Assembly (NCBI GenBank): GCA_013360285.1
Contig: JABWCM010000029.1
Span: 1 to 57,384 of the forward strand
Length of the DNA: 57,384 nt
Origin: Myxococcales bacterium
GTDB lineage: Bacteria; Myxococcota_A; UBA9042; JABWCM01
Reading direction: 5' to 3'
Within the stretch, counting starts at the first letter, position 1, and every line of letters begins with the position of its first letter. The position numbers and the translations under genes are program-made. Below the pieces are notes generated by a model. It worked only from the letters and a program-made list of their open reading frames with translations. It was not told where the DNA came from and searched no databases. Shown here in pieces: positions 25,951 through 33,377 of the stretch.

Positions 25951-26111
25951 GAGTTTGTGAAAAAAGTTGGGGACGGACTTGGACGCAGGGATTTTGGTCC
26001 CGATGCACGGAAAAAAACGAGTCATATCGGGAATATGGCGCAGGTTTTTTTCGGGGCAGTGGGGCCAAAAGCCACCGCTCAAAGCCTGCGCAGCTATTTT
26101 TTCACAAGCTC
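25951..26111. mobile_element. MITE-like element C, copy 2
   Basis: 161 bp; the termini GAGTTTGTGAAAAAA and TTTTTTCACAAGCTC are inverted repeats. It is flanked by TCT at 25948-25950 and 26112-26114. It abuts the D copy, showing nested or adjacent insertion. Confidence 0.8.
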
Positions 26112-26158
26112 TCTGTGTCACAACCCCAAAACCATTGATTTTGCTTGGTCGCTTCGTT

Positions 26159-26416
26159 CGGTACCTGTTTTTGGCGGACAAAACGGCTACCGAACACGTT
26201 CGGTACCTGTTTTTGGCGGACAAAACGGCTACCGAACGCGTTCGCCAGGTGTTTGGTGCGCGACCTAACAGCAACCGAACACGTTCGGTACCCGTTTGGT
26301 GTGCGACCCAACGGCTACCGAACGCGTTCGGTACCCTTTTTTTGCGGACAAAACGGCTACCGAACGCGTTCGGTACCTGTTTTTGGCGGGCAAAACGGCT
26401 GTCGAACGTTTTTGGT
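26159..26416. repeat. six-unit tandem palindromic repeat, period 42-43 bp
   Basis: Units begin at about 26159, 26201, 26243, 26286, 26329 and 26371. Each has CGGTACC, a variable spacer such as TGTTTTTGGCGGACAAAACG, then GCTACCGAACGCGTT. Unit junctions form the 16-base palindrome ACCGAACGCGTTCGGT. Units 3 and 4 carry a variant middle (GTTTGGTGYGCGACC). Reading frames across it are repeat artefacts. There are no unique spacers, so it is not a CRISPR array. Confidence 0.85.
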
Positions 26417-26444
26417 ACATCATGGTCTTCCTAAAAACCAACAA

Positions 26445-26812
26445 CCTGCCTTGTCCGACCGGGCGGCGCTCCTCCTGTGTGGCGATTTTGCTGCGGTCTC
26501 CCGTATCAACCCACCGCCGCGCGTCGACTTCCGGCTGCTGAACGACAACTCGACCGATCCCGTCCCCGAACACCGCTGGAACGACCGCGAACTCATCGAC
26601 GGAAACATCGTCCAGGCCACCCGCGTGCTCCTCGAACGTTTCGAGCGACTTGTACCAACCCTTTTGCACTCGAGGCTGATGGATTTTGGCGACCCGCCCA
26701 CAGACCGCTTTTTTTCCATTGCTGCGTGAGGCCCTGGTCAATCTGCTCGTTCACCAGGACCACGGCGATCACCGCATCGCCCGGATCCAATGGTTCCGCG
26801 ACCAAGTATAGC
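26445..26812 (+). pseudogene. decayed RecG/AlbA-like ATP-binding protein fragment
   Basis: Reading across frames gives family-like pieces: LSDRAALLLCGDF, DRELIDGNIVQATRVLLERFE, then after frameshifts near 26660-26705 FPLLREALVNLLVHQDHGDHRIARIQWF. The last piece matches the FPxxALREALVNALVHRDY core of Schlafen/AlbA_2 and RecG-like regulators. No complete frame remains. Start, N-terminal DNA-binding domain and C-terminus are missing. Confidence 0.5.
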
Positions 26813-26885
26813 GGACCACAAATTACTGACACTAGATTAGGGTTGAAATAAAAAGAGTGGGGTGTTGAGTACGAAGGAGCGGTCC

Positions 26886-27020
26886 ATGAGTGAGAAAGGG
26901 CGGAGGAGTTTTAGCAATCCATTGAAGGCCGAGGTTGGGATCGAGGCGATTCGCGGTGTGTGAACAGGCAATGAGATTGGGCAGAAATTGGGCGTTCACC
27001 CGACGCAAGTGGGGGTCTTG
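26886..27020 (+). pseudogene. IS3-family orfA transposase remnant
   Basis: From the ATG at 26886: MSEKGRRSFSNPLKAEVGIE, AIRG, a stop, then NEIGQKLGVHPTQVG. This matches the helix-turn-helix start of IS3 OrfA (RRxFSxEFKAxVALEALRG...ELAxxxGVHPTQI). It has an in-frame TGA and is cut off about 45 codons in. The upstream TGACACTAGATTAGGG near 26828 could be the old terminal repeat. orfB is absent. Confidence 0.65.
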
Positions 27021-27045
27021 ACTTCGGGGTCCATTTTGGTGTGAG

Positions 27046-27221
27046 CCCGGATTTCTCACAAGCTTGAGGCCACGGGCGCCGATCCGCGAGCATCTTCGGG
27101 GATGGTAGACCATTTTTGTTCTCAACATGGACCTGCCATGCTAAGGCGCAAAACCGGCCCACCATCCCCGAATCTGGTTGCGCTTCGGCACTCCCGCCCG
27201 TAAGCTCGTAAGAAATGCGGG
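27046..27221. repeat. repeat element A, copy 2
   Basis: The ends CCCGGATTTCTCACAAGC and GTAAGAAATGCGGG are inverted. The interior closely parallels 2619-2790 (CGATCCGCGAGCATCTTC, then ATGGTAGACCATTTTTGTTC). It lies 50 bp upstream of the large nuclease-domain gene. Confidence 0.7.
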
Positions 27222-27273
27222 TTGGCCATTCCACCTTCCTAGCGCACAGCAGACAAATAAATAGGTCAATGAA

Positions 27274-30200
27274 TTGCCTCACGAATTTAACGAACGAGAT
27301 TGGGAGCGAATGAAAACCTTCGTCGAAGACCGCATGCGATGGGCGACGTTGTCGGTCAGCCTCAAAGAAATCGCGCAGGACAATCGATTGCTTGTTCGTG
27401 ACCTTTCCAAGTACGACCGCACTACTGCCATTCCAATGCTGGCGGGTCTCCTGACGGTTCCCGAACTTCAATCGCATTGCCTTCGCCTTGAAATCCTCGT
27501 CGCCTTGGCCGTCGTGCACTGCCGAGGTAGGAAAAGGGCGAATGTAGACGATATCGTTCGGTGGTTTTCCCAGATCGGCAAGTCGCAATGTGTGTTGGGC
27601 GAAGATGCGGCCGAAGACGTCTTCGTTGCTTTGGTGCAGGACAGCGACGGAGACTACCGGCTTCTCGAAGGTGTTTGGGAGGCCGCCGGATTCTATACAC
27701 AGCGTGTTCTCGATGTCATTGCGACGATGCCCGACGACAGACAATTTCGGCGAATCAAGAGGAGCGTCCGGGCGCTACTCATCATTTCCGACATGGTTTG
27801 CAAAAGGTCCCGACTGCACCGCTATCAGCTTGGATCTGAAAAGCACCATTCGACACTGCCACGGCCCGTACTCCCCGAACGTAGCGCGCTCATGTCTCGT
27901 GTAACGATTACCTTTGCTGAACTGGATAAGCGCGGCATTACGCCGGATGACCTAGAACCGTTCCTTTTTCATCCGCAAATGCAGGCGGCTTTGTACACGC
28001 AACGGATCGGCCTCAGCTATTTGGATCGTTGCCCGCTAATCGTACTGAGCGCAGCAGGTTTGGTTGTTGCACTTCCATCCGCACTTTCCGTTGCCCTGCG
28101 GGATTACGTGATAGCGAGTATCGCTCAAAGTGGCATGACCGAAGCCTTCGACCGCACGCTTGCTCACGACTATTCGAGACTTTTCTTCGACACGCCATTG
28201 CTTGGCGGTCCCAGGCGGACGGCAGTTTTTTGGAAGAAGGCGGGCGCACACCAGTGGTCGACTTTTGGCCTCAGTGTCGATGAGGGTTATGTCATCTCAT
28301 TTCACCTGTTCTTGCCGTCGGTTCAGGTACATTCCGTTGGTGGCTTCAAGGACCTTTATCACGACGAAGGCGACCTGGCCGAAACACTGCAACGCTCTAT
28401 AAAGGAGACCGTCGCGCATTTCGACCAGCGGGACAACTTCAGAAAAGGCCTCGTCGTTCTTGTGGGTTGCGGCTGGGGCAAGGGCTATTCCATGACCGTT
28501 GGCCCTCCGGATGACCCGCGTTGGCGTTTCGAAAACATATCGGCGGCTGACCTGGTACGACTCAGTTGGCACCCTGACATGAATCCCAGCTATCTCTTGC
28601 GAATTCAGGACGGACTGGAAACCGTGACCAAGGCCGGAGTCACCATCGTTAATCCCAACGGAATTTTGAATCTGATTGGGTGGGTCCGCCGCAATAATGG
28701 GCATTTGGTGCCGCACGAGCAACTACATGACGTTGAGATTTCGCACCAGCGGCCCCTGGTTATCCACGTCCCCCCCGACCTTCTCCGGCAAGTTCGGGCT
28801 GATGCCGATCACGGTCACGACCGCCACGGCGCCGTCGACAATGTCGGCATTCGACACGACGTCGCCCGTCCGTGGCCGAAACTGTACGTCACCAGCGAGA
28901 GTGCGCTGCGCGTATACGCCTCCACGGACGACCTGCACCGCGGGAGGCTTACATCCGTGTATGAGGGTGCGCTCCAACTCTGGCTGTCCGTTATGACGCC
29001 CAACCTCTCCGAAAGCGATACCCAATACCGGCTTTGGGAAATGGCGTCTCACTGGCTGCATTGCGTCGGTAGTGAGTTAGATCGTCGCTTTGGGGCGGTC
29101 CTCGGAAAGCGTAACCTTAAGGTCTATGCCGAGTTTCGCGATGGAAATCCGCCCGAAGGAGGATGGCAGAAACCAACGCCGCAGGACCTTGTTCGGTTTT
29201 GCACAATCGAGCCCCATGACGAGCCAAACGCGTGCAAGGCGGTGTTCGATATCGGCTTTCTGGCTGGTTTCCAGATCGCTGAAAATGTTGCAGAGCGATT
29301 ATTTACCCGCACACTTGCGTGGGCCTTTCTGCATCTCCTCGGCGTAGATGGGTCCTTGCGTGAGGCGGAGACGGTTGCGGCCCTTGTCGTAACCAACGAC
29401 GATGCGCGCAGCTTCCACTTGTTCCAGGCAAGGGAATTCATGGATTATGTCCGGGACACGTTGCCCAAAGACGTTGTTGCCGTCGATATTGTCGACGGTG
29501 CCGCTGTGAGAATCGGTCTTGCGCAGCGCGTCCGTGGAAATGCCCAAAGCAACAAGATCGAAGGGAGAGAAGCCTGCACATCTTTCCTAGGAAAGGTCGT
29601 CGACACTTTGCTGGCCGACGTCTCCGATATGCTCAAAGCGTTCGACCGATTGTCCACTCTTGAACGACTTGTGGCCAATATCGAGAAAGCAAATGAGCGG
29701 ACGGAGTATTGGCGGCGGACATCGGCGGCTATCGTGGGCCTGCATGGGGCTGTGCCTAGCACTATCGAACCCTGTGTTGAGGAGTTATCCACGTTCGCCG
29801 GGGCCTGTATCGCCAGCCGTATTCTGACGGAGATCGCCTTGTGTGTCTGTCCCCTGGAGGGGGGTAAACGAATTTCGGATATCGAATTGAGCAAGTTGAT
29901 CGCGCGCGCCGCGTTTGTGGTGAGCCTAGGTGGCCTTTCGGACGCAATCCACTACAATGCGGTCGTGCCGGAACTTACGATCTCTCCACTTGGCGACATA
30001 CTCCTTGTCGATGAATTTGGGTGCGAAGTGGTTGAACCGATGTTGCGCCGCGTGGTCGGAGACGGATTTGTCGCCAGCGCCTCTTTGCAAAGACAGAGCT
30101 ATGAGGATCCAGAAGTCGGTAGTCAGGTCGTCCAGAACCTAAGCGATGAATTCCTACGTATCTGGCAAGCCGAGATGGGATTCAGTCTGCATGAGGCACG

Positions 30201-31062
30201 AAGCACGGTCGATGCACTGGAGAACAAAGGCATTGACGCTCAGTCGGCGATATTCACGATCACTCGCAGTTCATATCTAACCCATGTGTGCGCCGCGGGT
30301 GTCTCCGAAGAAGCAGCCGAACAATTCCTCGATCAGTTTTCTCTTTCTCCGCGCCCACGCTGGGACAAACCACCCCGCGGGTTCCATGCGAAAGACATCT
30401 ATCCGTGGCGTTTTGGTCGGCGGCTGTCCTTCGCAGCGCGACCGATTCTGAGAATAGATGATGACGAGGACCCACTGTTGCTCGTTGCTCCGGGCGTCTT
30501 GCGAAGAAGTTTCCGTTACGTCCTGGATGGCGCTTACAGGGGGAGGTTTGAGCAAAATTTTTTTCGTACAACGGAGATGAGAAACAACTGGTGGGGCAAA
30601 GCACGCGAAGGTCACACATTCAACGCAAAGGTTGCGAAAGCGCTTGCGGATGCCGGGTGGCAGGTTCGGGAGAACATCCGCTTGCCCGAGCTTCTCCAGC
30701 GAAAGGTCGAACGGGATTTTGGGGATGTCGATGTGCTCGCGTGGCGATCGGACCGCGAAGATGTGCTGGTAGTCGAGTGCAAAGACCTGGCGTCGGCACG
30801 AAACTACTCGGAGATTGCTGCGTTGTTGTCCGACTACCAAGGCGCAGAAGTAGAGGGGGTTGCGGACAAGCTCAGGCGGCACCTCAATCGTGTGACTCTC
30901 CTCCAGGACGATTGCGCCCAACTCCAACGTTTCCTAGGAATTCCGGCTGCGAGAATCGTATCCTGCGTGGTTTTCAGCCATGTTGTGCCAATGCAGTACG
31001 CGAAGATCGATGCCTTAGCGAATACCGTCGTGGGCGAGATCTCGGATATTCTGAAGCTGTAG
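27274..31062 (+). CDS. large protein with C-terminal PD-(D/E)XK nuclease-like domain
   Basis: 1262 residues from a TTG at 27274, which keeps the charged N-terminus HEFNERDWERMKTFV; the ATG at 27310 is an alternative. Most of the chain is helical and unrecognised, with no transmembrane segments. Residues about 1115-1200 look like a restriction-endonuclease fold: EGHTFNAKVAKALADAGW, then GD1151VD1153VLAW and VLVVE1168CK1170DL, i.e. the D...ExK metal-binding core. It stands alone with no methyltransferase or helicase partner, in a debris-rich accessory block, so a role in phage or plasmid defence is an inference. A few Cys/His (ECVCPLEGG region) do not form an obvious metal site. Confidence 0.78.
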   Translation: MPHEFNERDWERMKTFVEDRMRWATLSVSLKEIAQDNRLLVRDLSKYDRTTAIPMLAGLLTVPELQSHCLRLEILVALAVVHCRGRKRANVDDIVRWFSQIGKSQCVLGEDAAEDVFVALVQDSDGDYRLLEGVWEAAGFYTQRVLDVIATMPDDRQFRRIKRSVRALLIISDMVCKRSRLHRYQLGSEKHHSTLPRPVLPERSALMSRVTITFAELDKRGITPDDLEPFLFHPQMQAALYTQRIGLSYLDRCPLIVLSAAGLVVALPSALSVALRDYVIASIAQSGMTEAFDRTLAHDYSRLFFDTPLLGGPRRTAVFWKKAGAHQWSTFGLSVDEGYVISFHLFLPSVQVHSVGGFKDLYHDEGDLAETLQRSIKETVAHFDQRDNFRKGLVVLVGCGWGKGYSMTVGPPDDPRWRFENISAADLVRLSWHPDMNPSYLLRIQDGLETVTKAGVTIVNPNGILNLIGWVRRNNGHLVPHEQLHDVEISHQRPLVIHVPPDLLRQVRADADHGHDRHGAVDNVGIRHDVARPWPKLYVTSESALRVYASTDDLHRGRLTSVYEGALQLWLSVMTPNLSESDTQYRLWEMASHWLHCVGSELDRRFGAVLGKRNLKVYAEFRDGNPPEGGWQKPTPQDLVRFCTIEPHDEPNACKAVFDIGFLAGFQIAENVAERLFTRTLAWAFLHLLGVDGSLREAETVAALVVTNDDARSFHLFQAREFMDYVRDTLPKDVVAVDIVDGAAVRIGLAQRVRGNAQSNKIEGREACTSFLGKVVDTLLADVSDMLKAFDRLSTLERLVANIEKANERTEYWRRTSAAIVGLHGAVPSTIEPCVEELSTFAGACIASRILTEIALCVCPLEGGKRISDIELSKLIARAAFVVSLGGLSDAIHYNAVVPELTISPLGDILLVDEFGCEVVEPMLRRVVGDGFVASASLQRQSYEDPEVGSQVVQNLSDEFLRIWQAEMGFSLHEARSTVDALENKGIDAQSAIFTITRSSYLTHVCAAGVSEEAAEQFLDQFSLSPRPRWDKPPRGFHAKDIYPWRFGRRLSFAARPILRIDDDEDPLLLVAPGVLRRSFRYVLDGAYRGRFEQNFFRTTEMRNNWWGKAREGHTFNAKVAKALADAGWQVRENIRLPELLQRKVERDFGDVDVLAWRSDREDVLVVECKDLASARNYSEIAALLSDYQGAEVEGVADKLRRHLNRVTLLQDDCAQLQRFLGIPAARIVSCVVFSHVVPMQYAKIDALANTVVGEISDILKL

Positions 31063-31341
31063 TCTGAGTGCATCATTGGGAAGAGCATTCTCCTGATTCG
31101 CGGTAGAGTTGAGTATTCCACCCGAATCCGATCACATATTCCGTGCGTTCCTTTCAAGATCTGCCCTGGGATCCAATCAGACGAGTTGTGGGTCAGTTGC
31201 GTAAAACCGAGGTCGGCGTTTATGCGAGACTTTGCAATGTGACAAAGCACCAGCGGAAATAAGGAAATATCTATAATCGAGCTAATTTAGTGTTCCGGAT
31301 CGGGATCGTACTAAAGCAATCTTTGGCAAATGCACGACGGA

Positions 31342-31450
31342 GCAGCGAAGCCTAAGCGGCTTGACCCCAATGTCAGTTGGCTATCCGCGAATGGGGCAAC
31401 GTTGGTGTTGCCCGGCAGCGAAGCCTAGGCGGCTTGACCCCAATGACAGT
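31342..31450. repeat. 36-bp direct repeat, two copies 73 bp apart
   Basis: GCAGCGAAGCCTAAGCGG and the following TTGACCCCAATGTCAGT at 31342-31377 recur at 31415-31450 with two changes. The spacer is unrelated. No gene overlaps. Confidence 0.75.
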
Positions 31451-31995
31451 GACTTGAGCACAAGCTATTGTTTTACTGTGCCTTTCGTCGTCATGGCCGT
31501 GTTTGCAGAATCCCGGTCTTGGTCCAACACCGGTGAATTTACGACTTGCTGATCGACAGACCCGCGGGCGCTTAAATTATCAATGACACATAAGTAGCTG
31601 AAAACAAATCCCAAATTTCTGAAGTCATCGGCACCAGGGCTAGGGGGGTGTGGTGTTAAATGATGATTTCCATGCCCTGGCCGCCGTTGGCCGTCTCGCC
31701 CGCAAAAACCCTGCGCCACTATCCGAATATTCCTGACTGTTTTTTTCCCGACGATCCGGCTCAAATTCGGCTGGGTCGTGAAATTCCCCAAAAAAACACC
31801 GCCATCTAGCTGACTCACAAACCAAGCTCACAAAAAATACCCGCTTTATGATTATCGTACAATGCAAAAACCAGGGCTTGTATAATCGGTAATTTAAGAA
31901 TGTCGTTCTATCGCCGGCGTAAACACCAAATAGCCCGGCGCCGGGGACCAAAATCCCAGCGTGCAGACAAGGCATAAAACCTGAATCAGAATTTG

Positions 31996-32143
31996 AGCCA
32001 AATTGACGGTGTCTGGGATAACAAAATCACCTCATGGTTCGCTTGGTTGGCTTTCGTGGTGATGTCCGTCAGGGCCTTTTTGGACGACGAACCGAATAAT
32101 CCCAGGAGACCATCGGTCATCAGCGCACGATAAACGGTATTCA
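31996..32143 (-). CDS. possible 48-residue small protein
   Basis: A short frame starting MNTVYRALMTDGLLGLFGSS and ending in IWLKF, with GGAAAG about 8 nt before the ATG at 32143. The N-terminal half is amphipathic to hydrophobic. There is no family match. It follows another small frame on the same strand. It could be a phage-like or membrane-active small protein, or chance. Confidence 0.25.
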
Positions 32144-32168
32144 TAATGTGTTCTTTCCGTTTGTTAAA

Positions 32169-32306
32169 TTACTTCTTATATAACCAGGCTTCCGCTTTTC
32201 TCATAGCGTCCACTGGGGAGTTCGCTTTACCAAATATTCGCGAGCGGACAAAGCCCATGCCTCCCCCAAGTGCGGCGATATACATAGGAAGCTCATACAA
32301 GCTCAT
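32169..32306 (-). CDS. possible 45-residue small protein
   Basis: The frame MSLYELPMYIAALGGGMGFV continues with a short charged tail ending AWLYKK. One hydrophobic segment is present. The ribosome site is weak and the frame is open further upstream. It is listed because it lies in line with the small frame at 31996-32143; it may be chance. Confidence 0.2.
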   Translation of the reverse strand: MSLYELPMYIAALGGGMGFVRSRIFGKANSPVDAMRKAEAWLYKK

Positions 32307-32666
32307 GGGCGCCTGTTGTGCGGCTCCGCTCCCAAGCGGATCGTGTATCCCGAAACCACGTGCCCGGCATGGGCATAGCAACGTCGGCATGGATGACAGG
32401 GTCGTGTGTGACGAAGCGAAACTTGTCATCGCTGCCAACTCCATTGGCGTCGACGTGTTTAAGCCTCTGGGCGCTCAACAGGTACCGTCTGGATACCCCG
32501 ACTCAGAACCCGGGCAGGTATCTCGGTTACGAGTTCGCCAACTCTTGACGTGTTTATTTTGTCCCAAAAGGAAACCACCTACCTGGTACACAGCGTATAC
32601 AGCATAGTTGAACAAGAACGTCATTTTTGCTCGCTTGACCGACAGGTAACCTTGTGGTTCACTTGA

Positions 32667-33238
32667 CCTCGTTGGTCAAACCCCGATTCGGGACAAAATA
32701 ACGACATCGCAACAATAACAAAAGGGGACCTGTTTTGGGCACATACCGGAACGGACACGAAATGGGCGGAACAGGTGTATTCGGTGATCTTGGCCTTGGC
32801 ACCACACTGTCGCGTATTTTTTGCAGTAAGTGTTTGATGCCTGGCGACGAGTGGGAATTGGAATTACCTAGGGCTTTGGCTGGCTGTCGGGCCTGTGTGG
32901 TGTTTGTTTCACGGCGGATCGAAAACACTCGTTACACCCGCGAGGAAATCGCGTTGTCGATCACGCTGAAGCGGGATCCCAACGAAGTTCACCGCACGAT
33001 CTCTGTTTATTTGGATGGCACATCCAGTGATCTCTTAGGTGTTCCCCGTGGCTTGCGACACTTACATGGGATCGATGCCATCGCCACCGAGTGGCCCGAT
33101 TGTGTGGCACAAGAACTTTTGGAGGCTGCTCAACAATTGCCACCAGGTGCCGCACCTCAATCGCTGCCCTTGGCGTTTGAGTTCCAGGATTTCTTGACCA
33201 ACCGTGTCGAATGCTTTCAGTGCAAATGGATGCGGTGA
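32667..33238 (+). pseudogene. TIR-domain protein, frameshifted and lacking a start
   Basis: Two adjacent frames together make one TIR domain. The first frame (open from 32667) reads GDLFWAHTGTDTKWAEQVYS and PHCRVFFA, the usual strand A/helix A start. It runs into a stop just after a run of six T at 32817-32822. Shifting by -1 there continues as CLMPGDEWELELPRALAGCR, ACVVFVSRRIENTRYTREEI, then ISVYLDGTSS and GVPRGLRHL to the stop at 33238. No ATG/GTG/TTG precedes the first half in frame. Active TIR proteins cleave NAD or signal through TIR assembly. The EAD-ATPase gene follows 140 bp downstream, a common conflict-system arrangement. A sequencing error in the T-run is possible. Confidence 0.65.
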
Positions 33239-33377
33239 TGATCTATTCGGGGTTTGACCGGGCTTCTCTTATAACCGGAGCACCAGTGGTTATCTGGGCT
33301 TCGGAATTGGTTCATCTGGGTTCCTAATCTCCCGAGGCGGGGAGACGGCTCGTGGATGCGGTACGTAAGGTGAGGAT

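Larger units (their letters stand above)
25507..27273. other. 1.77-kb repeat and gene-debris region
   Basis: No intact gene. In order it holds about 290 bp with no recognised content, element D (25797-25948), element C (25951-26111), a tandem palindromic repeat array (26159-26416), a decayed RecG/AlbA-like gene (about 26445-26812), an IS3 orfA remnant (26886-27020) and element A (27046-27221). It marks the left edge of the accessory block. Confidence 0.7.
31063..32666. other. 1.6-kb region with repeat remnants and small open frames
   Basis: A D-element scrap lies at about 31245-31295 (CACCAGCGGAAATAAGGAAA...GAGCTAATTTAG). A 36-bp direct repeat occurs twice (31342-31377, 31415-31450). A worn C element lies at about 31675-31830 (AAAACCCTGCGCCACTATCC; TCACAAACC). 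Two short minus-strand frames (listed separately) lie at 31996-32306. No large gene is visible. Confidence 0.5.

Noticed and set aside
26159-26416. CRISPR array
   Set aside because: Units are contiguous with no unique spacers and no cas genes are nearby.
26145-26741. Open frames of 150-190 codons across the tandem repeat on both strands
   Set aside because: The repetitive peptide (RSVPVFGGQNGYRT type) simply reflects the 42-bp DNA repeat; no start signals or family.
32810-32830. Programmed -1 frameshifting in the TIR gene
   Set aside because: The T6 run is not a standard slippery heptamer in this phase, no downstream pseudoknot was evident, and no start codon precedes the first half; decay is simpler.
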